Shown here piece after piece: positions 8,701 to 16,815 of a DNA stretch of 64,000 nucleotides. Position 1 is the stretch's first letter. The number at the start of each line of letters is the position of its first letter. A program made the position numbers and the translations under genes. Source of the stretch: Ectothiorhodospiraceae bacterium 2226. GTDB taxonomy: Bacteria; Pseudomonadota; Gammaproteobacteria; GCA-013348725. The stretch spans positions 1,414,501 through 1,478,500 of the forward strand of contig CP054689.1 in NCBI GenBank assembly GCA_013348725.1, in the 5' to 3' direction. The notes beneath the pieces were generated by a model that saw only the letters and a list, made by a program, of their open reading frames with translations, did no database searches and was not told where the DNA came from.

Positions 8701-9255
8701 ATGACCCGCTTCGCCGCCATCGACTTCGAGACCGCCTGCTACCGGGCCGACAGCGCCTGCGCGGTGGGCATCGTGATCGTGGAGGACGGGCGCATCGTGG
8801 AGCGGCTGTACCAGGTGATCCGGCCGCCGACGCGGTGGTTTTCGTTCACACATATCCACGGGCTGACCTGGGCCGACGTGCAGGACGCACAGGCGTTCGA
8901 CGCGGTGTGGGAGGGCATGGCGCAGGCGCTGGAGGGCATCGCGTTCTTCGCCGCGCACAATGCGCCGTTCGACCGGGGCGTGCTCGCGGCCTGCTGCACG
9001 CGCTACGGGCTGCCGGCCCCCGCCCCCGAGTTCGTGTGCACGGTGCGCCTGGCGCGCGCGCAGTGGAACGTCCGCCCCACCAAACTGCCCGACGTGTGCC
9101 GCTACCTCGGCATCCGCCTCAACCACCACCACGCGGGCTCGGACGCCGAGGCCTGCGCGCAGATCGTGATCGCGGCGCAGCAGGAGGGGTGGCGCTACGC
9201 ATGCGAAGGGACGGACCCGGGCATCGCCATCGATTCAACCGGTTGCGGCGACTGA
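8701..9255 (+). CDS. DEDDh-type 3'-5' exonuclease (DnaQ-like)
   Basis: A 184-residue exonuclease of the DNA polymerase III epsilon family, probably acting on single-stranded DNA or RNA ends. Motif I is D-F-E-T at residues 8-11, motif II is H-N-A-P-F-D near 86-91, and motif III is H-H-A-G-S-D near 149-154, giving the DEDDh acidic set. No BRCT or GIY-YIG extension is present, so it is a minimal stand-alone enzyme. It lies 52 bases downstream of the transglutaminase-like gene on the same strand and may be co-transcribed with it. Confidence 0.9.
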   Translation: MTRFAAIDFETACYRADSACAVGIVIVEDGRIVERLYQVIRPPTRWFSFTHIHGLTWADVQDAQAFDAVWEGMAQALEGIAFFAAHNAPFDRGVLAACCTRYGLPAPAPEFVCTVRLARAQWNVRPTKLPDVCRYLGIRLNHHHAGSDAEACAQIVIAAQQEGWRYACEGTDPGIAIDSTGCGD

Positions 9256-9299
9256 GGTGCACTGGATACGACCACCCCCTCTGACTGGCGAAGGGCCTC

Positions 9300-9590
9300 A
9301 TGGTCCGCGAGCGCGCACTCGACCTCCTTAGTCGAAGCAAACCGGTACTCGCCGCCCGATACGGCGTTACCGGCTTGGCCCTGTTCGGCTCCACGGTTCG
9401 TGGCGGCGCGCGCGCCGACAGCGATGTCGACGTATTGGTTGCCTTCGACGGCCCGGCCACCTCCGACCGCTACTTCGGCGTTCAGTTCTTTCTGGAGGAT
9501 TTGCTCGGGGCGCCGGTCGACCTCGTTACCGAGAAGGCGCTACGCCCGGAGTTACGCCCCTTCATCGAGAAGGAGGCGGTTCGTGTCTGA
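9300..9590 (+). CDS. mntA: MNT-domain nucleotidyltransferase (antitoxin of a HEPN/MNT pair)
   Basis: A 96-residue minimal nucleotidyltransferase. In characterised pairs, MntA-type antitoxins AMPylate and thereby neutralise the HEPN RNase HepT. The motif G-S-x10-D-x-D is complete (G30, S31, D42, D44). The next reading frame begins at a GTG at 9583, overlapping the MNT stop by eight bases, the usual gene order. The partner is broken by two frameshifts, leaving the antitoxin alone. The ATG at 9300 has no strong ribosome binding site. Confidence 0.88.
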   Translation: MVRERALDLLSRSKPVLAARYGVTGLALFGSTVRGGARADSDVDVLVAFDGPATSDRYFGVQFFLEDLLGAPVDLVTEKALRPELRPFIEKEAVRV

Positions 9591-9922
9591 GCGACCTCCC
9601 GAGCGCGCGTGGCATTTTTACGTGCAGGACATGATCCGCTTCGCGAGCGAGTGCTGAAGTACTCCGACGGGCTTAGTCAGAGCGACTTCTTCTCCAATGA
9701 TCTCGTTCACGATGCAACGCTGCGCAACCGCGAACTGATCGGGAGGCAGCGACGCGTATACCCGACGATATTCGCACAGCGCATCCCGATATTGGGTGGC
9801 GGCGCATCATCGCTACGCGAAACCGTCTCATCCACGGTTATCTGGGCATCGACAGCGATACGCTGTGGAGCATTATTCGCGATGACGTCCCTGTGCTGCT
9901 CAAGAACCTGAGGGACCTTTAG
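9583..9922 (+). pseudogene. hepT: HEPN-domain toxin gene hepT, broken by two single-base deletions
   Basis: The toxin can be read in three successive frames. It starts with GTG at 9583 (frame of V-S-E-R-P-P-E-R-A-W) and shifts near 9648, where one base is missing before A-G-C-G-A-G-T-G. It then continues as V-L-K-Y-S-D-G and shifts again at 9741-9743, where G-G-G-A-G-G lacks one base. It finishes as E-A-A-T-R-I-P-D-D-I with the HEPN active motif R-N-R-L-I-H-G-Y, ending at TAG 9920-9922. Restoring one base at each point gives a full-length DUF86/HepT protein. The residues are otherwise well conserved, so the damage is recent or due to sequencing error. Confidence 0.8.
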
Positions 9923-10143
9923 CCCGCTGCGCCCAGGCGGCGATGCTGACCTGCCCTAGATCAGCGACCGCCAGGCGTCGCGGCGCAGCAAGAGGGTGGC
10001 GCCATGCCTAGCGGCACGTCACCCATTCTTTTTTTTCCAGCGCTTGCGCACACCGTCCCGCCTTGTGGCAGGATGAAGGCTAGGGCGTGCGCTTGCGACA
10101 AGAGAACGCACAACACACCGCGCGCGTCCCACAGGGAGTGCGC

Positions 10144-10815
10144 ATGGGCAAGCGGCGAGAACCGACAACCGAGGAGGGCAGCGAGGCGCCCACCTGGTTT
10201 CCATGGTGGGTGTATCTGCTCCTCGCCCCCGCCGCTTATTTCGGCCTCGATAGTTTCACGTCACCCTCCGCCCTCCCCGCCCTACCCGCCCTCGGCGACG
10301 CCGCCTCACCGCTCCTCACGGGTTTGACCGCCCTGCAATATGCGATCCCCGCGCTCTGCCTGCTGGCCGCAGGCGTCGCCATCCGCACGCGCCTACTGCG
10401 CCGCTCGGCCGTAGCGGCCGATGAACTCGCCAGCCTCGTCGGCATCGAGCGGCCGCAGTTCGAGACACTGGCGCGCGAGTGGTTTCGGCGCCAGGGACTC
10501 ACCGAGCGCGGGCTCGGCCAGCGCGAGGTCTGTTTGGTGCTGACCGCGGACGGGCGGCTGCGGGTGGTGCAGTGCAAGGCATGGCAGGCGGGGATCGTGG
10601 ACGCCGACGTGGTGCGGGAGCTGTTCGACGTGATGGCGGCGCAGCGCGCCGACGGGGGTTATGTGGTGACCACCGGGCGCTTCACGGGCGAGGCACGCCA
10701 CTACGCCAGCGGCAAACACATCGGACTGATCGACGGCGCGCAGTTGCTGAAGATGGCTCCGGCCGCGCCGGGCTCCGCTGGCGCTTCGGCCGCCACGGCT
10801 ACGCCGGCGGCGTGA
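10144..10815 (+). CDS. Membrane-anchored Mrr-like nuclease domain, catalytic Asp apparently lost
   Basis: A 223-residue protein with two predicted transmembrane segments (about residues 18-35 and 60-80) followed by an Mrr-type restriction-endonuclease fold. The domain has V-V-Q-C-K-A-W (the Q-x-K part of the active site), a strand ending in V-V-T-T-G-R-F-T and L-I-D-G-A-Q-L-L-K. In relatives, the strand before Q-x-K starts with the catalytic Asp (G-x-D-L-x-L). Here it reads E-V-C-L-V-L, so Cys replaces Asp. It may be a non-cutting, DNA-binding or degenerate member. ATG 10144 is preceded by AGGGAG. The C-terminus is Ala/Thr-rich. Confidence 0.78.
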   Translation: MGKRREPTTEEGSEAPTWFPWWVYLLLAPAAYFGLDSFTSPSALPALPALGDAASPLLTGLTALQYAIPALCLLAAGVAIRTRLLRRSAVAADELASLVGIERPQFETLAREWFRRQGLTERGLGQREVCLVLTADGRLRVVQCKAWQAGIVDADVVRELFDVMAAQRADGGYVVTTGRFTGEARHYASGKHIGLIDGAQLLKMAPAAPGSAGASAATATPAA

Positions 10816-10865
10816 GCCCACCCCAGATCCACATTTCGTTTGACACATGACCGGCGGAGCGGATA

Positions 10866-10900
10866 TTTTCGCATTTCGCGAAACGCGAATCATGCGAATA
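10866..10900 (+). promoter_or_regulatory. Palindromic operator-like sequence before the HTH/nucleotidyltransferase pair
   Basis: A perfect 10-base palindrome TTTCGCGAAA (10874-10883) is flanked by further half sites: TTTTCGC on the left, CGCGAAT and ATGCGAAT on the right. The 35-base stretch is much more AT-rich than its surroundings and ends 17 bases before the HTH gene start. It probably binds the HTH protein for autoregulation. Confidence 0.5.
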
Positions 10901-10916
10901 AACCGCGGACTACCAC

Positions 10917-11450
10917 ATGGCACGCGCCCGCAACCCACAACCCGCCCTGAAGGCGCAGGACCTCTATCTGGTCCTGGCGCTCGCCGCGCGAGGCCCCACC
11001 CCCTCGTCCTATCCTGAGTTGGCGGCCTTCACTGGACTCTCCATGTCCGAAGTGCACGGCGCGCTCAAGCGCGCGCACCAGGCTCAACTCCTGTATTTCG
11101 ACGACCGTCGGCCCACTTTGATCGCGCCGGCGTTGCGCGAGTTTTTGTTGCACGGCGCGCGCTATGCCTTTCCGGCGGCTCGTGGAAGCATGGTCGCGGG
11201 CATGCCGACTGCGCACGCGGCGCCGCCGCTGGTTGAGCACATCGTGTCCGGCGGGGAGCCGCCGCCGGTATGGCCCTATGCCGATGGCACCGTTCGCGGC
11301 ATCGCACTGTATCCGCTCTATCCTTCGGTACCCGCGGCCGCGCAGCGCAACCAAGCTCTGTACGAGTACCTCGCGCTCTTCGACGCGCTGCGCAGCGGGA
11401 ACGCGCGGGAACGGGCGTTGGCGCGTGACCTGCTGGATGCCCGGCTATGA
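10917..11450 (+). CDS. Winged-helix DNA-binding protein, probable antitoxin
   Basis: A 177-residue protein. Residues 10-75 form a winged helix with the pattern Y-L-V-L-A-L-A, Y-P-E-L-A-A-F-T-G-L-S and V-H-G-A-L-K-R-A, as in MarR/AbiEi-type regulators. The rest is a Pro/Ala-rich middle and a helical C-terminus. Its stop overlaps the start of a nucleotidyltransferase by four bases (ATGA). HTH plus nucleotidyltransferase is the arrangement of AbiEi/AbiEii and MenA/MenT toxin-antitoxin systems, so this is most likely the antitoxin and repressor. A palindromic operator candidate lies directly upstream. Confidence 0.75.
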   Translation: MARARNPQPALKAQDLYLVLALAARGPTPSSYPELAAFTGLSMSEVHGALKRAHQAQLLYFDDRRPTLIAPALREFLLHGARYAFPAARGSMVAGMPTAHAAPPLVEHIVSGGEPPPVWPYADGTVRGIALYPLYPSVPAAAQRNQALYEYLALFDALRSGNARERALARDLLDARL

Positions 11451-12169
11451 GAGCGGACGATCCCAACGTTGTGCTCGTGGAGGCTGTCGCTGGAGGCTTG
11501 GGCGATCTTTGCGAGGAACTTGTGTTCGTGGGCGGTTGTGCCGTGAGCTTGCTCATGGACTCGCCTTCGGCGGCGCCGGCTCGGGTCACGCATGATGTGG
11601 ACCTTGTGGTCAAGGTGGTTGCGCTGCCGGCCTACTATGCCCTGGAGCGCGAGCTCGAACGCAGCGGTTTCAAACGGGATGACGACCCGGATGCGCCGAT
11701 TTGCCGCTGGCGCCTGGGAGAGGTCATGGTCGATGTAATGCCCTCGGACCCGACCGTCCTCGGCTTTTCGAACCGCTGGTACGCCACGGTTGTTTCGAGG
11801 GAACATTTCTTGGTCCGGCTTCCGAGCGGGCGAGGGATACGGCTGATCTCAGCCCCGGGACTGCTCGCCACGAAATTCGAGGCATTCCGCTCGCGCGGCA
11901 AGAGCGACGCACTTCAGAGCCACGACCTTGAAGACATCATCAACATCATCGAAGCGCGGCGGAACATTATCGCGGAAGTGGGCGCATCAGATGCCGCCGT
12001 GCGCGAATACATTAAGGAACAGGTGGCCGACCTGGTTCAGGACAGAGGCTTTGCCCACGCGCTCCCGGGCTTGATCACGTTCGACGATATTTATCAGGAC
12101 CGCCTTGACGCGGTGCGCGGGCGACTCGCCGCCCTCGCCCAGCTTGAGAACGGAGGTTCCACGGAATGA
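11447..12169 (+). CDS. Nucleotidyltransferase, AbiEii/MenT-like toxin candidate
   Basis: A 240-residue DNA-polymerase-beta-fold nucleotidyltransferase. The motif G-G-C-A-V-S-L-L (residues 29-36) followed by T-H-D-V-D-L-V (48-54) supplies the D-x-D metal site at D50 and D52. A third carboxylate is likely in V-M-V-D-V-M. A lysine in A-T-K-F-E-A and D-L-E-D-I-I-N-I follow, as in AbiEii relatives. Such toxins add nucleotides to tRNA or other targets. It is coupled by ATGA overlaps both to the HTH gene upstream and to the exported cupin gene downstream. Chromosomal housekeeping functions cannot be excluded. Confidence 0.78.
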   Translation: MRADDPNVVLVEAVAGGLGDLCEELVFVGGCAVSLLMDSPSAAPARVTHDVDLVVKVVALPAYYALERELERSGFKRDDDPDAPICRWRLGEVMVDVMPSDPTVLGFSNRWYATVVSREHFLVRLPSGRGIRLISAPGLLATKFEAFRSRGKSDALQSHDLEDIINIIEARRNIIAEVGASDAAVREYIKEQVADLVQDRGFAHALPGLITFDDIYQDRLDAVRGRLAALAQLENGGSTE

Positions 12170-12654
12170 TCACTCGCAGAACCCTCACGGCTGCCATACC
12201 GAGGAGCATGTCGCTAGCCTTGGTTCTCGTTTCCACGGCCAGCATGGCCCACCCCGGCCCCGAAGTCGTGCCGCCCGCCGAGCGCGAGCGCGCGGCGGCG
12301 CTGGCGGCGCAGGGGCCGGCGGAGAACCGGGGCATCGAGGATGTGTCGCGGCTGGGGGGCGTGGACCTCGGGCGCGAGTTCGAGGGGCTGGCGGGGCGCG
12401 AGCTGCGCGCGCGCGAGATCGTGATCGCGCCGGGCGGGGTGATCGGCGTGCACGAACACGACCGACGCCCGGGCATGGCGTACATCCTGGAAGGTGAGAT
12501 CGTGGAGCACCGCAGCGATGCGCAGGAACCGCTGCTGCGGCGCGCGGGCGAGGCGGCCTTCGAGTGGAGCGGCGTGGTGCACTGGTGGGAGAACCGCTCG
12601 AACACGCCGGTGCGCGCGCTGGTGGTGGATATCGTGCCGGCCGAGGCGCGCTAG
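12166..12654 (+). CDS. Exported cupin-domain protein
   Basis: A 162-residue protein with a signal peptide (about residues 1-28, cleavage after S-M-A) and one cupin barrel. Metal-binding cupin motif 1 is V-I-G-V-H-E-H-D-R-R-P-G with E downstream in Y-I-L-E-G-E; motif 2 includes V-V-H-W-W-E-N. Exported single cupins of this type bind a metal and often act on, or sense, small aromatic or oxidised compounds. The start ATG overlaps the nucleotidyltransferase stop by four bases, although the two products seem functionally unrelated. The long GC-rich codons differ from the preceding gene. Confidence 0.85.
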   Translation: MITRRTLTAAIPRSMSLALVLVSTASMAHPGPEVVPPAERERAAALAAQGPAENRGIEDVSRLGGVDLGREFEGLAGRELRAREIVIAPGGVIGVHEHDRRPGMAYILEGEIVEHRSDAQEPLLRRAGEAAFEWSGVVHWWENRSNTPVRALVVDIVPAEAR

Positions 12655-12876
12655 TAGGACCTTAGCGTTCCAGCCGAGCGGCGCCACGCGCGGTTGATGC
12701 TTTGGCTCGCGTCCGGTGGCGCGCGGCGATCGTCATGGCGGCACATCGCCGGGCCGCGCAGGCGCCCGATTTGGGCCGCGCGCGCATACGCGTTGCCCGC
12801 CCTTTTGCGAAACGATAGTCTGAGCACTGACCGTTTCTGATTCCGGGCAGGAGGCCCCGCAAGCCCAGGGGGCGCT

Positions 12877-15708
12877 TTGGCTCGATCGGCTATTGCTACA
12901 CCTCCCCGCTTTCTAAAAGACCTGCTTGGCTGGTTGGCCGTCGCCGCCGGCTTCGTGGTTGCCGCGCGGCTCGGCGCACTGCTCATCGTGCAGCCGACCG
13001 AACTCAACAACTGGATGCCCATCTGGTTCCCCGCGGGGGTCGGTTTTGCGGCGGTCTATGCATGGGGCCCACGTGTCTGGCCCGGCATCTTCCTCGGCGC
13101 GTTGGTGACGGGGCTGTGGGCTGCCGTGCCGCCGCTTGTCGCAGCGCTGATCGGCCTCGGCAACGTTGTCGAGGCGCTGGTCGCGGTGTATCTGGTACGG
13201 CGCTTGGGCGGGCCGCTCCTGCTGGCGCATGTGCGCGGCGTGCTCGCCTTCGCGGCCGCGGCGGTGGTGGGCGCCGCGCTCAGCGCGTCGCTCGGGCTGG
13301 CGGCGCTGCTCGCCGGCGGCCTCGCCACAAGCACCGCAATCGGCTTGATGTGGTGGCAGTGGCTGTTCGGCAACGTCGCCGGGGTGTTCGTGCTCGCGCC
13401 GCTGCTGCTCGCCTGGAAGCGCAGCCCGCGCGTGGAAAAGGTGAACGGCGCCGAGGCGGTGCTCATTGTCGGCCTCGCGGTGCTAAGCGCACAGGCGATG
13501 TTCGGCGGTTGGACCGCCTCGGGGGCGCTACCGCTTAGTTTCGCCACGGTCCCGCTGCTGGTGTGGGCCGCGTTTCGCCTAGGGCTCGGCGGCACGGCGG
13601 CGGTCATCCTCACGCTGACCTTCATCGCGGCATGGAACACCGCGGCCGGGCGCGGCCCCTTCATGCACGAGAACGGCATCGCGAGCATGCTGCTGCTGCA
13701 GACCTACGTGGGCATTACCAGCTTCCTCGGTTTGATGTTCGCGGCGGTGATCGGCGAGAACGAGCGGGTGCGCCACCTCCAGCAACGCACGGTGCGGGAT
13801 CTCGAACGGCGGGTGGACGAGCGTACCGACGCGCTGCGTGCGGCCAACCGCTCGCTGCACACCGAGATGGCCGAACGCGCCCGCGCGCAGCGCATCAGCA
13901 GCGGCCATGCGCGGGTATTGGAGCTGCTCGCCACCGGCCGCCCGCTGGAGGATGTGCTGCACCGGCTGTGCACCGAGACGCAGGCGGCGGCGCCGGGCGT
14001 GCTGTGCTCCATCCTGCTGCTGGATGCGGACGGGCGCCGTTTGCATCACGCCGCTGCGCCCAGCCTGCCGGGGTTTTACCGCCGCGCGATCGACGGGATC
14101 GAGATCGGGCCGGGGGTGGGCTCCTGCGGGACGGCGGCGGCGACCGGCGCCCGCGTGGTCATCGCCGACATCGCCAGCCACCCCTACTGGGCGGGGCTGC
14201 GCGAGCTGACCGCCCGGGCCGGGCTGCGCGCCTGTTGGTCGGAACCGATCAAGGCGCAGGACGGCGCGGTGCTCGGCAGCTTCGCGCTCTATTACCGCCA
14301 GCCGCGGGGTCCCGAGCCGTTCGAGCTCGAGTTGCTCGGCGGAGCGGCGCACCTCGCGGGCATCGCGATCGAGCGCAAACGCGACGAGCAGCGGCTCTAC
14401 CAACTGGCGAACCACGATCCGCTGACCGGCCTGCTGAACCGCCCCGCCTTCCTGGCGGGGGTCGACCAGGCGCTCGGTGCCGCACGGCGGCAGGGCGTGC
14501 GCGCGGCGCTGCTGTTTCTGGATCTGGACAACTTCAAGCTGGTCAACGACACGCTCGGCCACGAGGCGGGCGATCAGCTCCTGCAGGAGGTCGCCCGCCG
14601 CCTGCAGGCGCCGCTGCGCAGCCACGACCTGGTTGCCCGCCTCGGCGGCGACGAGTTCACCGTGCTGTGCGAGCTGGCGCATTCGGGCGACGGACGCGCG
14701 GTGGCCGACAAGCTGCTGGACACCCTCGCGCCGCCGCTGGTGCTGGGCGGTCACGAGTTCGCCGTGAAGGGCAGCATCGGCATCAGCGTGTTTCCCGACG
14801 ACGGCACCACCGCGGCCGAGTTGCTGAAGCACGCCGACGTGGCCATGTACCGCGCCAAGGAAGCGGGCGGCGACACTGCGCACTACTTCACCGCGGACAT
14901 GAACGCACGCACGCAGGCCCGTCTGCGCATCGAGCACGAACTGCGCGCGGCGCTGACGCGCGAGGAGTTCTGCCTGCACTTCCAACCGCAGTGGCATCTG
15001 GCCAGCGGCGCCTTGGTCGGGCTGGAGGCGCTGGTGCGCTGGAACCACCCCGAGCGCGGGCTGGTGGGCCCGGCCGAGTTCATTGCCGCCGCGGAGGCCA
15101 ACGGCCTCATCGTGCCGCTGGGCAACTGGGTGCTGCGCGCCGCCTGCGCGCAAGTCGCCGCGTGGCGGGCGCGCGGTCTGCCGTTGGTGCGGTTGGCGGT
15201 CAACCTCTCGCCGCGCCAGCTCCTCCACGAGGACGTCGCGGACGTGGTGGCCCGCGCGCTGCACGAGACCGGTCTGCCCGCGCAAAGCCTGGAACTGGAG
15301 CTGACCGAGACCGCGCTGATGGAGAACGTGGACGAGTCGGTGGCGGTGCTGCACGCACTGCGGGCGCAGGGCGTGCAGCTCGCCATCGACGACTTTGGCA
15401 CCGGCTATTCGTCGCTGGCGCACCTCAAGCGCCTGCCGATCGGGCGCCTGAAGATCGACCGCGGCTTCGTGCGCGACCTCACCACCAACCCCGACGACGC
15501 GGCGATCGTGTCGGCCACCATCGCCCTCGGCCACAGCCTGCACCGCCAGGTCATCGCCGAAGGCGTGGAGAGCGACGAGCAGTTGCAGTTCCTCAAGGAC
15601 GCCGGCTGCGACGAGGTTCAGGGCTACTTCCTCAGCCGCCCGCTACCGGCGACGGACATCCCGGCGCTGCTGGTCGCGTCCCGGACGCGCGACAAAGCCT
15701 GCTCCTAG
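12877..15708 (+). CDS. MASE1-GAF-GGDEF-EAL cyclic-di-GMP turnover protein
   Basis: A 943-residue inner-membrane protein that can make and break cyclic di-GMP. Residues 10-300 are a MASE1 sensor with about eight membrane helices. A short coiled coil follows, then a GAF domain (about 340-500), a GGDEF domain (about 510-680) and an EAL domain (about 690-940). The cyclase motif G-G-D-E-F is intact, with the inhibitory R-S-H-D site five residues before it. The phosphodiesterase keeps E-A-L, N-L-S, E-L-T-E, D-D-F-G-T-G-Y, K-I-D and A-E-G-V-E. Both activities are therefore plausible. TTG 12877 is used as start with AGGGGGCG just upstream. Target and signal are unknown. Confidence 0.93.
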   Translation: MARSAIATPPRFLKDLLGWLAVAAGFVVAARLGALLIVQPTELNNWMPIWFPAGVGFAAVYAWGPRVWPGIFLGALVTGLWAAVPPLVAALIGLGNVVEALVAVYLVRRLGGPLLLAHVRGVLAFAAAAVVGAALSASLGLAALLAGGLATSTAIGLMWWQWLFGNVAGVFVLAPLLLAWKRSPRVEKVNGAEAVLIVGLAVLSAQAMFGGWTASGALPLSFATVPLLVWAAFRLGLGGTAAVILTLTFIAAWNTAAGRGPFMHENGIASMLLLQTYVGITSFLGLMFAAVIGENERVRHLQQRTVRDLERRVDERTDALRAANRSLHTEMAERARAQRISSGHARVLELLATGRPLEDVLHRLCTETQAAAPGVLCSILLLDADGRRLHHAAAPSLPGFYRRAIDGIEIGPGVGSCGTAAATGARVVIADIASHPYWAGLRELTARAGLRACWSEPIKAQDGAVLGSFALYYRQPRGPEPFELELLGGAAHLAGIAIERKRDEQRLYQLANHDPLTGLLNRPAFLAGVDQALGAARRQGVRAALLFLDLDNFKLVNDTLGHEAGDQLLQEVARRLQAPLRSHDLVARLGGDEFTVLCELAHSGDGRAVADKLLDTLAPPLVLGGHEFAVKGSIGISVFPDDGTTAAELLKHADVAMYRAKEAGGDTAHYFTADMNARTQARLRIEHELRAALTREEFCLHFQPQWHLASGALVGLEALVRWNHPERGLVGPAEFIAAAEANGLIVPLGNWVLRAACAQVAAWRARGLPLVRLAVNLSPRQLLHEDVADVVARALHETGLPAQSLELELTETALMENVDESVAVLHALRAQGVQLAIDDFGTGYSSLAHLKRLPIGRLKIDRGFVRDLTTNPDDAAIVSATIALGHSLHRQVIAEGVESDEQLQFLKDAGCDEVQGYFLSRPLPATDIPALLVASRTRDKACS

Positions 15709-15931
15709 GGCCGCCCAACACGGCGCGGATGGTCGGACTCTTCACACCGCAACAGCGCTATTTTTTGTTGCGCGCACGCGCAACGGCTCGGCCCGGCGGA
15801 GCGTCGAGCCGCCGCCCGATGCACTCCCCACTTTCCCCATAAGCCCATAGCCAAGCGCCGCTACTCCGCCCGTCGACGGGTGGGCGCTCGCCTATGCTAG
15901 GAAGGTGGGCCAGCCGCGGGAGGAACGTCCG

Positions 15932-16513
15932 ATGAGCCAGATCGTAGAGGAAGTAATGGCCGCCAACGCGGCCTATGCCAAGGACTTCGGCGACAAGGGC
16001 AAACTCGCCATGCCGCCGGCGCGCCACTTTGCCATCCTCACCTGCATGGACGCGCGCCTGGACCCGGCCAAGTACGCGGGTCTCGCCGAGGGCGACGCGC
16101 ACGTGATTCGCAACGCCGGTGGGCGCGCGAGCGATGACGCGATCCGCTCGCTGGTGATCTCGCACAAGCTGCTCGGCACGCGCGAGTGGTTCGTGATCCA
16201 CCACACCGACTGTGGCATGGAGACCTTCACCAACGAGGTGATGGCCGAGCTGCTCACGAACAGCCTGGACACGGCCAGCATCGATGCGCAGGGATGGCAC
16301 GACACGGGCAAAGGCCCCGGCTCGATCGAGGGTCGCTACATCAATTGGCTGACCATCAAGGACCAGGCGGCCAGCGTGGTGGAGGACGTCAAGCGCATCA
16401 AGGCGCACCCGCTGGTGCCGCACGACATTCCGGTGTACGGCTACATCTACGACTGCAAGAGCGGGCAGCTGCAGGAAGTGAGTAAGGCGACCGAGATCGG
16501 CAGGGCCGCGTAG
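15932..16513 (+). CDS. Beta-class carbonic anhydrase
   Basis: Interconverts CO2 and bicarbonate in the cytoplasm. Zinc ligands are C38 (in C-M-D-A-R), H91 and C94 (in H-H-T-D-C-G-M); the D40/R42 dyad is present. At 193 residues it fits the small beta-CA group found in many bacteria. ATG 15932 is preferred to the GTG at 15905 because GGGAGGA (15918-15924) lies seven bases before it. It stands alone. In an autotrophic sulfur oxidiser such an enzyme would support carbon uptake, but nothing nearby is specific for carboxysomes. Confidence 0.92.
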   Translation: MSQIVEEVMAANAAYAKDFGDKGKLAMPPARHFAILTCMDARLDPAKYAGLAEGDAHVIRNAGGRASDDAIRSLVISHKLLGTREWFVIHHTDCGMETFTNEVMAELLTNSLDTASIDAQGWHDTGKGPGSIEGRYINWLTIKDQAASVVEDVKRIKAHPLVPHDIPVYGYIYDCKSGQLQEVSKATEIGRAA

Positions 16514-16577
16514 GCGCTCGTTCGCGGAGCTCGCCTGCGCCGAGGCGCGACGATTTGCGCCCCCCGCCTGCTGGCGC

Positions 16578-16620
16578 AGGCGGCCCTCCCCCTCACCCCC
16601 TCCCGCCAGCGGGAGGGGGG
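16578..16620 (-). repeat. GC-rich palindromic intergenic repeat, copy 1
   Basis: A near-perfect hairpin with 11-base arms, CCCCCTCCCGC (16596-16606) and GCGGGAGGGGG (16609-16619), with a two-base loop. It is flanked by GCCCTCCCCCTCA on the left. The same hairpin plus flank occurs in opposite orientation at 24865-24905, so this is a dispersed repeat of the REP type, not only a terminator. Confidence 0.75.
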
Positions 16621-16730
16621 ATCAAAGCTGCAGGCGCCCTGGACTGTCCCCTACCGTGACGCGAGGGGGATGCAGAATGGGAGGCGGCTACTTCGGGGAA
16701 TTCGCGCGTTCAAAGGCACGACGATTTGCG

Positions 16731-16766
16731 CCCTCCCTCGCGTTCGCGGGGGAGGGTCGGGGGGGG
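16731..16766. repeat. Degenerate copy of the GC-rich palindromic repeat
   Basis: CCCTCCCTCGCG followed by TTCGCGGGGGAGGG forms an imperfect hairpin like the neighbouring copy at 16596-16619. It is followed by a G-run, and the same CGACGATTTGCGCCC leader stands in front. It looks like a diverged duplicate of the upstream unit. Confidence 0.5.
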
Positions 16767-16815
16767 CCGCGGCGTAGCCGCGGGGGGTCCTGTGACGTGC
16801 CCCGCCTGCGGGCGC

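Larger units (their letters stand above)
16514..16815. other. Intergenic region rich in palindromic repeats
   Basis: No gene is seen between the carbonic anhydrase and the histidine kinase, which end towards each other. The region contains two related GC-rich units. Each starts with a copy of CGACGATTTGCGCCC (about 16548 and 16720), and each carries a C-run/G-run hairpin. It may serve as a bidirectional transcription end. Confidence 0.6.

Noticed and set aside
13563-15842. Long frames overlapping the GGDEF-EAL gene on both strands
   Set aside because: Same reason: compositionally biased shadows with no family match, while the GGDEF-EAL frame is fully conserved.
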